A stretch of DNA of 55,586 bases from JBQTHD01 sp052390275. Its GTDB lineage: Bacteria > Actinomycetota > Acidimicrobiia > Acidimicrobiales > AC-14. Positions 41,900 through 50,011 of this stretch are shown piece by piece. Both the position numbers and the translations under genes were made by a program. The notes below the pieces were generated by a model. That model was not told the DNA's origin and made no database searches. It saw nothing but the letters and a program-made list of their open reading frames with translations. The DNA is taken from NCBI GenBank assembly GCA_052390275.1, contig JBQTHD010000025.1, positions 1 to 55,586 of the forward strand, given 5' to 3'. The first letter of the stretch is position 1, and each line of letters opens with the position of its first letter.

Positions 41900-42859
41900 T
41901 CAGACGCCCTGCTTGGCCTGGAACAGGTGGTAGAGCAGGATCAGTTGCGCGATGGCCAGCGGCTCGGAGCGGTGGGTGGCGTCGATCTGGCCCAGGGACT
42001 CGGGCACCGGCTGGTCCACTCCCAGTTGCTTCCAGATGTCCTGCTCCACTTCGCAGGTGATCTCCCGGGGAGCCTGGGCGTGGATGTGCAGGGCGTCAAC
42101 GGGCTTGCCGTCGTCGTCCCGGGAAAGCTTGAGGTGCATGGCCGGCCGGTGCTCGTCGGTCAGGATGCCGGCCAGGTCGGGATGGGAGATGGTCGGGCGC
42201 AGCATGAGCGTGGCGGAGAGGGTTTCCTCGGGGTCGGCGCTACCCTCCATGCGCTCGAAGCGCATGACGATGTCGGCCCGGGCCCGCTGAGGCCGGATGA
42301 AGGCGGCCGATTCCGGTTCCCGCCGAGCCAACTCGTCCATGACCGTTTCGGGGGCGTAACCCCGCTTGGTGGTGTCCCGCTTGACCTTCCACTCGTAGCG
42401 AATGGGCTCGGGCGGGTCGAGGTAGACCGTGGTGTCGAAACAGGCCCGGGCCAACTTGGAGTGCAGCGGCAGCAGGCCCTCGATGATCACGAAGTCCTTG
42501 GGCTCCACCAACAGCGGCCGGCCGAGCGTGCCGTCCTTGTGGTTGTAGACGGGCTTGAGGATGGGGTGACCCAGAGCCAGGAGCTGAAGGTGCTGCTCCA
42601 TGATGTCGACGTAGTTGCAGTCGGGGTGCAGGGGGGTGAACGTCTTGGTCTTGCGCTCGTCCCGGTCGTAGCGGTGGTAGTCGTCCACGCAGATGGAGGT
42701 GATCCGATCCGAACCCAGGGCCTCCACCAGGCCACGGGTGATGGTGGTCTTGCCCGCTGCGCTGTCGCCGGCGATGGCCAACATGATCGGCCGATGAGGG
42801 GCATCGCCGTTGCCGGTTCCCCGCCACGCCCGCTGAATGCTCACTGAGCGGCTACCCAT
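41900..42859 (-). CDS. prk: Phosphoribulokinase
   Basis: A 319-residue kinase that makes ribulose-1,5-bisphosphate, the CO2 acceptor of RuBisCO. P-loop GDSAAGKTT, substrate motif DDYHRYDRDERK and VIIEGLLPLHS match PRK and separate it from uridine kinase. ATG 42859 overlaps the end of rpe by 8 bp, so the two are co-translated. A longer open frame upstream runs through rpe and is rejected. Confidence 0.9.
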   Translation of the reverse strand: MGSRSVSIQRAWRGTGNGDAPHRPIMLAIAGDSAAGKTTITRGLVEALGSDRITSICVDDYHRYDRDERKTKTFTPLHPDCNYVDIMEQHLQLLALGHPILKPVYNHKDGTLGRPLLVEPKDFVIIEGLLPLHSKLARACFDTTVYLDPPEPIRYEWKVKRDTTKRGYAPETVMDELARREPESAAFIRPQRARADIVMRFERMEGSADPEETLSATLMLRPTISHPDLAGILTDEHRPAMHLKLSRDDDGKPVDALHIHAQAPREITCEVEQDIWKQLGVDQPVPESLGQIDATHRSEPLAIAQLILLYHLFQAKQGV

Positions 42860-43571
42860 GGTTGTCGCCTCCGTTCGATGCGCCGGCAATGGCCTCCTCG
42901 GCCTTCGCCCTGATGGTGGAAACGGCGGCACCCAACCCGTCGGGATGGCGGTAGAGGGCGCTGCCGGCGATGAAGGCTCGGGCTCCGGCGGCGGCGGCCC
43001 CCGCCACGGTGTCGACGCCTATACCGCCGTCGACCTCCAACTCGATGTTGTGGCCGGACTTGGCGATCATGGCCGCCGCCTTGGCGATCTTGGGTTCCAT
43101 GGAGGCGATATACGCCTGGCCCCCGAAGCCGGGGTTGACGGTCATGACCAGGAGGAGATCCATCAGGTCCAGAACGTGGCGGACCGAATCGAGGGGAGTG
43201 TGGGGGTTCAGGGCCACACCGGTTTTGGCGCCGGCCTCACGAATGGCCCCCAGCGACCGGTGGAGGTGGGTGGCGGTCTCGACGTGGAAAATGATCAGCT
43301 CGCAACCGGCCTCGATGTAGCGCTGGGCCATGAGGTCGGGGTTGACCACCATCAGATGCGCCTCGAAGGGCAACGAGGTGTGCTTGCGGGCGGCGGCAAT
43401 GACGTCGGGACCCACGGTCAGGTTGGGCACGAACACGCCGTCCATGACGTCCCACTGGATGCGATCGGCCCCGGCCGCCTCCAGGGCGGCCACCTCTTCA
43501 CCCAGCCGCGCCCAGTCGGCGGGCAGGACCGAGGGCACGATGGCCACGGGGCTGGGTTGGGGAGGGTTCAT
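42852..43571 (-). CDS. rpe: Ribulose-phosphate 3-epimerase
   Basis: A 239-residue TIM-barrel enzyme that interconverts ribulose-5-phosphate and xylulose-5-phosphate. IVPSVLPADWARLGEE, the metal-binding His/Asp in DRIQWDVMDGVFVPN, EAHLMV and MTVNPGFGGQ are the family motifs, and LEVDGGIG the phosphate-binding end. GAGGAT lies about 8 nt before the ATG. It forms an operon with prk. Confidence 0.94.
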   Translation of the reverse strand: MNPPQPSPVAIVPSVLPADWARLGEEVAALEAAGADRIQWDVMDGVFVPNLTVGPDVIAAARKHTSLPFEAHLMVVNPDLMAQRYIEAGCELIIFHVETATHLHRSLGAIREAGAKTGVALNPHTPLDSVRHVLDLMDLLLVMTVNPGFGGQAYIASMEPKIAKAAAMIAKSGHNIELEVDGGIGVDTVAGAAAAGARAFIAGSALYRHPDGLGAAVSTIRAKAEEAIAGASNGGDNHG

Positions 43572-43762
43572 GGCAGGATCCTCGCTGTGGGAGCAGTTTC
43601 GGGGTGCAGACGGCCACCGTCGAAGCAGTACAAGCTAGGGGTTGGTGGCGCCTCGCGCTACACCCCAGCGGGTGATTCTGGGGGTGAGACCCAGGCCATC
43701 GAGGCAGCGAGCAGGCATTGGTTGTCAGAGCCGGGGCCCGAGCGCCGAAACGGGCCGATCTG

Positions 43763-44470
43763 ATGGGGGATCGGGACCGGTTGGACCCGGCTGCCGACTC
43801 CGCCCCGCCCAGCGTCCGTCGCCTCCCGGTTCGGTTGTTGGTGGTCGACGACCACCAGGTGGTCATAGAAGGGCTGGCATCCATGCTCGCCGCCCAGGCC
43901 GACCGGGTGGTCATCGTCGGTTCCACCACTGAGGCCGACCAGGCCCTCCCTCTGGCCAGGCGTTTGGTCCCCGATGTCGTTCTGTTGGACATCCGGCTGC
44001 GAGGAGCGAGCGGCCTGGACCTTTGTGAGTCCCTGGTCGCGGTGGGCGGGGTGAAGGTGGTGTTCTTCACCGTCTACGAGGACGAGCAGTACCTGTTCGG
44101 GGCGCTTCGGGTTGGAGCTGCAGGATTCCTCCTCAAGACCGTCACCGGCTCGGAGTTGGCCTCGCATCTGGAGCGGGTGATGGGGGGCGATGTGGCCATC
44201 GACCCGTCGCTGGCCGGACGGGTGGCCATGACCGCCGCCCGCCTCCAGAGCGGGGAGTTCTGGCCCGGTGCTCGGCTGGGACTGACTCAGCGGGAGAGCG
44301 AGGTCCTGGAGTTGATCGTCCGGGGCCTGTCCAACCGCGCCATCGGGGTGCAGCTTTCAATCGGCGAGGACACGGTCAAGACCCATGCGCGCGGCCTGTA
44401 CCGGAAACTGGAGGTGAACGACCGGGCCCAGGCCATCGCCACCGCCCTGCGTGAAGGTGTGTTCCGCTGA
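43763..44470 (+). CDS. NarL/LuxR-type response regulator
   Basis: A 235-residue DNA-binding regulator. Receiver domain with phosphoacceptor Asp in DVVLLDIRLRG and conserved Lys in FLLKTVTG; C-terminal LuxR HTH (LTQRESEVLELIVRGLSNRA). It follows the usual order regulator then kinase. The start is uncertain: ATG 43763 is used, and TTG 43718 would add 15 residues. No clear promoter element is visible. Confidence 0.87.
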   Translation: MGDRDRLDPAADSAPPSVRRLPVRLLVVDDHQVVIEGLASMLAAQADRVVIVGSTTEADQALPLARRLVPDVVLLDIRLRGASGLDLCESLVAVGGVKVVFFTVYEDEQYLFGALRVGAAGFLLKTVTGSELASHLERVMGGDVAIDPSLAGRVAMTAARLQSGEFWPGARLGLTQRESEVLELIVRGLSNRAIGVQLSIGEDTVKTHARGLYRKLEVNDRAQAIATALREGVFR

Positions 44471-44535
44471 GCGACGGTACTGACCAGTCGGCGGCAGCCG
44501 CCCTCAGCCCCGGCGCGGGGTCGGGGGCTGAGTGG

Positions 44536-45801
44536 TTGGCCGCCGAGAACCGGCTGCTGCGTCGGGTCATCGAGGTGACGGCCGGGGATCTCGACATCGA
44601 CGAGGTCAGTCGGCGGCTGGCGTCGGTGGTCACCGAGGCCACCGGTTCGGACGTCTGTTTCGTCCACGTGGTCGATGCTGAGCGGCAGGTGGTGGTTCTC
44701 GCTGGGGGCACACCCCCCTTCGACCAACTTTCGGGAACAGTCGAACTGGGCATGGGCCAGGGAGTGGCCGGCTGGGTAGCAGCAAACGCCCGTCCGGCGA
44801 TCATCGGCGACAAGTGGACTGATCCCCGTTACCACTACATCCCCGCCCTGCGGGGTGAGGACTACACCTCGATGGCGTCGGTTCCGCTGCTGGTTCGCGG
44901 CCGACGGGTGGTTGGCGTGCTCAACGTCCACTCCCGCGCCACCGACGCCTACGGGCCCGATCAGGTGGCACTTTTGACGCGGGTGGCAGCCCTGCTGGCC
45001 CCGACCGTGGACAACGCTCGGTTGTACCGGCGGCTCGCTGAACGGGAGGAGGCATTGGAGCGCTTCGCCACCCAGATCATCGACGCCCAAGAGGCCGAGC
45101 GCCGCCGCCTGGCCGGAGACATCCATGACGGGATAGGTCAGCGGCTAATCAGCCTTTGGTACCACTTGTTGGCCGCTGAAGACCTGGCCGCTGAGGGCCT
45201 GGCCGCCGACGACGGGGTGGCCAACCCGGCCCTCGAAGTTCGGACCGCCCAGGATCGGACCGCCCAGGATCGGACCGCCCAGGATCGTGCTGATGCCCTG
45301 TCCCGTGAGCTGGCCATGGCCAAGTCTCTGGCAACTGACGCCCTGAGCGATACCCGCAGTGCCATCGCTGGGCTTCGCCCACCCGTCCTCGACGACCTCG
45401 GTCTGGCCGCCGGGCTGGAAAGCCTGGCCCGCTCTCTGCCGGGACCGGTCGTCGACGTGGCGGTGTCGGCGGTTGAACTCCCATCGCATGTCGAGGTTGC
45501 CCTCTACCGGATCGCGCAGGAAGCCCTGGCCAACGTGGTCAAACATGCCGGAGCCACCTCCGTCCATCTGGCCCTGCGCTGTGAGCACGACAGTGTTGAG
45601 TTGATCGTTCGCGACGACGGCCGGGGTTTCGAAGTGGCCGCCAACGATCGGCCCCCCGGGGATCGGGCCACGGGGGACCGGGCCTATGGCATGGATGGGA
45701 TCCGGGAGCGCGCCGAACTGATCGGTGCCCGGCTGAGCCTGGTTTCCCGCCCGGGTCAGGGGACGATTCTTCAGGTCTCGCTGCCCCTGACTGATTCCTG
45801 A
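44536..45801 (+). CDS. GAF-domain sensor histidine kinase, NarL-pair type
   Basis: A 421-residue soluble kinase without membrane helix. A GAF domain at about residues 20-170, the HisKA_3 motif with phosphoacceptor His in RRLAGDIHDGIGQRL, and an ATPase domain (EALANVVKHAG, DDGRGF, YGMDGIRERAEL). Between dimerisation helices lies a low-complexity insertion with LAAE and RTAQD repeats. TTG 44536 is the only usual in-frame start after the regulator stop. It would sense a cytosolic ligand or redox state through GAF and phosphorylate the upstream regulator. Confidence 0.87.
   Translation: MAAENRLLRRVIEVTAGDLDIDEVSRRLASVVTEATGSDVCFVHVVDAERQVVVLAGGTPPFDQLSGTVELGMGQGVAGWVAANARPAIIGDKWTDPRYHYIPALRGEDYTSMASVPLLVRGRRVVGVLNVHSRATDAYGPDQVALLTRVAALLAPTVDNARLYRRLAEREEALERFATQIIDAQEAERRRLAGDIHDGIGQRLISLWYHLLAAEDLAAEGLAADDGVANPALEVRTAQDRTAQDRTAQDRADALSRELAMAKSLATDALSDTRSAIAGLRPPVLDDLGLAAGLESLARSLPGPVVDVAVSAVELPSHVEVALYRIAQEALANVVKHAGATSVHLALRCEHDSVELIVRDDGRGFEVAANDRPPGDRATGDRAYGMDGIRERAELIGARLSLVSRPGQGTILQVSLPLTDS
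45241..45285. repeat. 15-nt tandem repeat, 3 units, in GAF kinase gene
   Basis: Three identical CGGACCGCCCAGGAT units encoding RTAQD, inserted within the helical dimerisation region. Confidence 0.92.
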
Positions 45802-45891
45802 ACCCGCGTCCCTCAGGGCTGTCTCAAACTGGCGGGTAGATACGGCGAGCCACTGGGCCTTCGCCCCATAGGACCGGTTGAGAGCGCGCAA

Positions 45892-45921
45892 AGGGCTCGG
45901 TGGCGTGTGCCACCGAGCCCT
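45892..45921. terminator. Perfect 13-bp hairpin, likely bidirectional terminator
   Basis: AGGGCTCGGTGGC, loop GTGT, then the exact reverse complement. It lies between the convergent kinase and aldolase genes. No T-run follows, but strong GC stems of this kind end transcripts in high-GC bacteria. Confidence 0.75.
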
Positions 45922-45949
45922 CCTCTGTCTGTATCTCCAGAGGCACGTT

Positions 45950-46966
45950 TCAGCTTGCGGCGGCCTCCATGTCGGGGCTGTAGGTGCCGGCGACGGCGGC
46001 GGCGGTGAGGGCCGAACGGGTGGTGAAGACCTTCTGGGCCTCGGCCACGTTGTCAGCCTGGCCCAACCAGGTGTTGAGGGCTTCGTTCTGTAGGGCCCGG
46101 CCGTAGGAGAAGGTGAGGGCCCAGGGGTGGGTGCCGGCCTTGTTCATCAGGTCGAGGTGCTCGGTGGCGAGCGCTGCGGACTGCCCGCCTGACAGGAAGG
46201 CCACGCCGGGAACCGCCGCGGGGACCGTACGGTAGAGACATTGGAGCGTCCGGGCCGCCACCTCGGCGGGGGAAGCCTGAGTGGCGCACTTCTTGCCGGA
46301 GATGACCATGTTGGGCTTGAGGATCATTCCCCCCAGGTCCACCCGGTGGAGCGCCAACTCGGCGAAGACCCGGAGTTGGGTGCGGACGGTGACGTCGAAG
46401 CATGTGTCGATGTCGTTGTCGGCGTCCATCAGTACCTCTGGTTCGACGATGGGAACCAGGCCGCCCTCCTGGCACAAGGCCGCGTAGCGGGCCAGGGCGT
46501 GGGCGTTGGCGGCGATGCAGTAGTCGCTGGGGATGCCGTCGCCGATGGTGATGACTGCCCGCCACTTGGCGAAGCGGGCTCCGAGGGCGTAGTACTCCGC
46601 CACCCGCTCCCGCAGCCCGTCGAGGCCTTCAGTGATCAGTTCGCCGGGGGCGCCGGCCAGGTCCTTGGCCCCGGTGTCGACCTTGATCCCCGGGATCATC
46701 CCCTTGTCCTGGAGCATCTTGGGGAAGGGGGTTCCGTCGGAGGAGGACTGGCGGATGGTCTCGTCATAGAGGATTACGCCGCTGATGTGGTCCTCGATTC
46801 CGGGTGTGGACAACAGCGTGTCCCGGTAGGCGCGGCGGTTCTCCTCGGTGGTGTCGATGCCCAGGGCGGCGAACCTCTTGCCGCAGGTGGCGTTGCTCTC
46901 GTCGGCGGCCAACACCCCCTTGCCCGGGGCAACCATGGCCTTGGCGATAGCAGCGAGATCGGACAT
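45950..46966 (-). CDS. fba: Fructose-bisphosphate aldolase class I
   Basis: A 338-residue Schiff-base aldolase. GVLAADESNATCGKRF, EPEVLMDADND and GGMILKPNMV (active-site Lys) match class I enzymes. It interconverts fructose-1,6-bisphosphate with triose phosphates in glycolysis and the Calvin cycle. ATG has a strong AGGAGGAA ribosome site, unlike most genes here. A longer open frame upstream is not coding-like. Separated from phoX by a 340-bp divergent region. Confidence 0.94.
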   Translation of the reverse strand: MSDLAAIAKAMVAPGKGVLAADESNATCGKRFAALGIDTTEENRRAYRDTLLSTPGIEDHISGVILYDETIRQSSSDGTPFPKMLQDKGMIPGIKVDTGAKDLAGAPGELITEGLDGLRERVAEYYALGARFAKWRAVITIGDGIPSDYCIAANAHALARYAALCQEGGLVPIVEPEVLMDADNDIDTCFDVTVRTQLRVFAELALHRVDLGGMILKPNMVISGKKCATQASPAEVAARTLQCLYRTVPAAVPGVAFLSGGQSAALATEHLDLMNKAGTHPWALTFSYGRALQNEALNTWLGQADNVAEAQKVFTTRSALTAAAVAGTYSPDMEAAAS

Positions 46967-47306
46967 GCGATTCCTCCTGGGGTGCCCGGCGACGGCCGGC
47001 GATAGGTGGCGACAACTTGACGAACGGCGCCGCGACGTTAGCCAAGGAGCCTTCCCGCCACCAGGGAAGCCTTCCGGTTGCCCAACCGCCACCTCCGCTC
47101 CAAACCATTGGCGCACCGCAGGTTGGGTGTTGGGCAGGAGGTGGCCTGTTGGAAACCGGGGCTCCTTAGGTTCGGTTGCCGAGACGGATCCACCGGTCAT
47201 GCGGCGGGCCTTCAACGGCCTGCTGCGGGACCGGCAGGACGAATTCGTTCTCGCCAACTCACAGCGCTCCACGCGGCGGGCGCGCATATGAAGGAAGGGG
47301 CCGGCC
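46967..47306. promoter_or_regulatory. Divergent region fba / phoX with palindromes
   Basis: 340 bp. TAACGT at 47035-47040 (minus strand) could be the fba -10, giving a leader of about 60 nt. Just upstream are CTTCCC-N7-GGGAAG (47051-47069) and CGGTTG-N2-CAACCG (47075-47088), candidate operators. A 30-codon frame (47199-47291, starting MRRAFNGLL) precedes phoX and may be a leader peptide or chance. Confidence 0.45.
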
Positions 47307-48910
47307 ATGGGAATAGTCGACGACGACATCATCTCCAATGACTCGGGCAACGAGACCTTCGGTCAGGTTCTCGACCGGGCCATCAGCCGGAGAGGACTTC
47401 TGGCCGGCGGTCTGGCCACTGGAGCGGCGGCATTTCTGGCCGGAGTGGGCGGCCGCCCCGGCGTTCTGGGGGGCCCGGCCCCGGCCCAGGCGCTGCTGGG
47501 ACGGCCCCCCGGACGCGGTCCGTTGCTGGGATTCGCCGGCATCGCCCCCAGTACTGCCGACCAGGTGGTGGTCCCGCCCGGGTACCGCGCCAACGTGGTC
47601 ATCGCCTGGGGCGACCCCGTGTCGGCCGGACCGGCTTTTGCTCCCGACGCATCCAACTCCGCCGCCGAGCAGGCCCAGCAGTGGGGTATGCACAACGACG
47701 GGCTGATCTACTTCGGCTTTCCCTCAGGAGTATCCCTGGGCCTGCCCCTGATCCAACTCCTCCTCGGGGGTTCCCAGGTCTCCTCCACCGCCGGCCTGAT
47801 CGTCATGAACCACGAGTACACCGACGACGGCCTTCTCTTTCCCGATGGAGTGGAGGCCTGGACGGCGGCCAAGACCGACAAGTCCCTGGCCGCCCACGGG
47901 GTGGGGATCATCGAGGTTCGCCGGACCCGGGGAAACTGGATTGTCCGCCGGCCCTCTCCCTTCGCCCGCCGGATCACCGGTGCCACCCCCATCAACATCA
48001 CCGGCCCGGCCGCCGGCCACCCGCTGCTGCGGACCAGCGCCGACCCGACGGGCCGCCGGGTGTTGGGGACGCTGAACAACTGCGCCATGGGCCGAACCCC
48101 CTGGCACACCTTCCTGGCCTGCGAGGAGAACTTCAACGGCTACTTCCGGCGCATGGGCACCCCGACCGCCCTCGAACGGCGCTACGGAATCAACGCAGCC
48201 GGCTTCGGCTACCTGTGGCACACCACCCACCCCCGGTTCCTGGCCGACTCCGAACCCAACGAGGCCCACCGGTTCGGTTGCCCGAATGGGTGGACTTCCG
48301 GCCGGCCAGCAAAGAGGTGTACCTGACCCTCACCAACAACTCCCGGCGGGGAACAACCGGCCAGCCCGGTACCGATCCGGCCAACCCCCGGGTCAACAAC
48401 GTCTACGGCCACATCATCCGCTGGCGCTACGCCCGGGACTTCGACGACGCCACCTTTACCTGGGACCTCTTCAACCTGGCCGGCGACCCCGGCCAGCCGG
48501 CCCATGGATCGACCGTCGTCGGCGACTCCTTCGGATCCCCCGACGGGATCTACGTCGACCCCAGCGACCGGTTGTGGATCCAGACCGACGTTTCCACCTC
48601 CACCATCAACGCCGGGGCCTACGCCGGATTTGGAAACAACCAGATGCTGGCGGCGGACCCCAGTACCGGCGAGGTCCGTCGGTTCCTGGTCGGTCCCCGT
48701 CAGTGCGAGGTGACCGGAGCCTTCTCCACGCCTGACGAGCGAACCATGTTCGTGGGCATCCAGCACCCGGGCGAGCGGCCCGACGACCTGCCCGGCAGCC
48801 CGGCCAACCCCACCGAGTTCAGTTCCTTCCCCGGGGGTCCCGGCTCCAGCCGGCCCCGATCGGCCCTTGTGGCCATAACCAAGGACGACGGCGGGCCTAT
48901 CGGCTCCTGA
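47307..48910 (+). pseudogene. PhoX-type alkaline phosphatase, broken by frameshift and internal loss
   Basis: A PhoX/DUF839 family gene. N-terminus has a twin-arginine signal (SRRGLLAGGLATGAAAFLAG), followed by VMNHEYTDDGLLF and FLACEENFNGYF as in PhoX. After EAHRFG at about 48280 the frame shifts: the first frame stops at 48326 and the match resumes in another frame at EWVDFRPASKEVYLTLTNNSRR, continuing to 48910. The segment normally between these motifs (roughly 130-150 residues, from family knowledge) is absent. Either a real pseudogene with an internal deletion or an assembly or sequence error. Confidence 0.8.
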
Positions 48911-48969
48911 GTGACCGGAGTCGTACATCGTCGCGATTTTGCGACCGTCACGGCACTGGCCGTCCAGGG

Positions 48970-49875
48970 TCAGGCGTCATTGCCGAGGGTGAATCCGTCG
49001 ACGCCGGCGGTTACGGCGTGGTCGAGAAAAAGGGCGGCCGTGGCGTGCAGGTCCTCTCCGGAGCGGGCCACAAGGTGCCAGGCCCGTTGCTCGGGGAGCG
49101 GCCCGCAGCGCCACTCCACCAGGCTGCCCTCGTCCAACTCCCGAGCGACGGCGTCCCGGGCTATCACAGTGATGCCCAGGCCCACCTGGACCGATTCCCG
49201 GATGGCGCCGTTGGACCCAAGGGTCAGAGTGGCCGGCGACACACCCATCTCCTCGAAGATCTCCTCCGCCGTGCGGCGGGTTCCCGACCCCGGCTCGCGC
49301 AAGAGGAGCACCCGGTCGGCCAGTTGCTCGACTCCGACGTCAACCACCTCGGGCCGGCCGTTCCCACAGGCGACCAGGACCAGAACGTTGGCCCGGGTGG
49401 CCAGTGTCCGCAGGGCCCCGCCGGCCGGAGGGCGGCCGCCGATGGCCAGGTCCACTTCCCGCTTGGTCAGGGCCTCCCACACCCTGGCCCGGTTTCCAAC
49501 CTCCAAGGAGACCTCCGTCGCCCGACGACGGCGGCGGAAGCTGGCGAGCAACCGCGGCAGCACGTGCTCCCCGGCGGTGGTCACCGCCGCCAGGCGCACA
49601 CGACCCCGTTCCGGATCGAGAACGGCAGCGGTGGCCCCGGCGGCCTCCTCGGCCAGCCCCAGGATCCGCCGGGCGTAACCGGCGAAGACCTCCCCCGCGG
49701 GGGTGAGCATGATCCCCCGACCGCTGCGGACCACCAACTTCACGCCGATCTCCGCCGACAGCGCCGCGACCGCAGCCGATACCGACGGGGGACTGACCAC
49801 CAGACGCCGGGCCGCATCGTGGACCGACCCTGTGGCGGCCAGCTCGACGAAGGTTCGAAGTTGGGTGAAGGTTAT
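48970..49875 (-). CDS. LysR family transcriptional regulator, no standard start codon
   Basis: About 301 residues. The HTH (FTQLRTFVELAATGSVHDAA and SPPSVSAAVAAL) is complete only if translation begins upstream of the first GTG at 49800. In that frame the natural start position reads ATA at 49875, and no ATG, GTG or TTG lies between it and an upstream stop. A one-base change in the AAA run near 49877 would join the frame to ATG 49900. The effector domain (RRRATEVSLEVG, LGLGITVIARDAV) is intact. LysR proteins next to carbon-fixation genes are often CbbR, but here the link is only proximity. Confidence 0.8.
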   Translation of the reverse strand: MTFTQLRTFVELAATGSVHDAARRLVVSPPSVSAAVAALSAEIGVKLVVRSGRGIMLTPAGEVFAGYARRILGLAEEAAGATAAVLDPERGRVRLAAVTTAGEHVLPRLLASFRRRRRATEVSLEVGNRARVWEALTKREVDLAIGGRPPAGGALRTLATRANVLVLVACGNGRPEVVDVGVEQLADRVLLLREPGSGTRRTAEEIFEEMGVSPATLTLGSNGAIRESVQVGLGITVIARDAVARELDEGSLVEWRCGPLPEQRAWHLVARSGEDLHATAALFLDHAVTAGVDGFTLGNDA

Positions 49876-49963
49876 TTCGAGCCGGCTTTCTCGGAAGCAT
49901 TAGAGACGTTCTGTGTCTATTCCTTGTGAGACTCCTCGTGAGCAGCGTGAGTCTTGGTCTTGA

Positions 49964-50011
49964 CCCTAACGACGACCCTAACGACGACCCTAACGACGAC
50001 CCTAACGACTA
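49964..50011. repeat. 12-nt tandem repeat, 4 units, intergenic
   Basis: Three CCCTAACGACGA units and one CCCTAACGACTA; the last supplies the stop codon (TAG on the minus strand) of the radical SAM gene. Confidence 0.93.

Noticed and set aside
48920..48950. Hairpin GTCGC/GCGAC between phoX and lysR as terminator
   Set aside because: Only five base pairs with an AT loop; too weak to call.
49964..50011. CCCTAA-containing units considered as telomere-like or origin repeats
   Set aside because: Unit is 12 nt and only four copies; no DnaA boxes or linear-end features nearby; it fits the general slippage repeats of the window.
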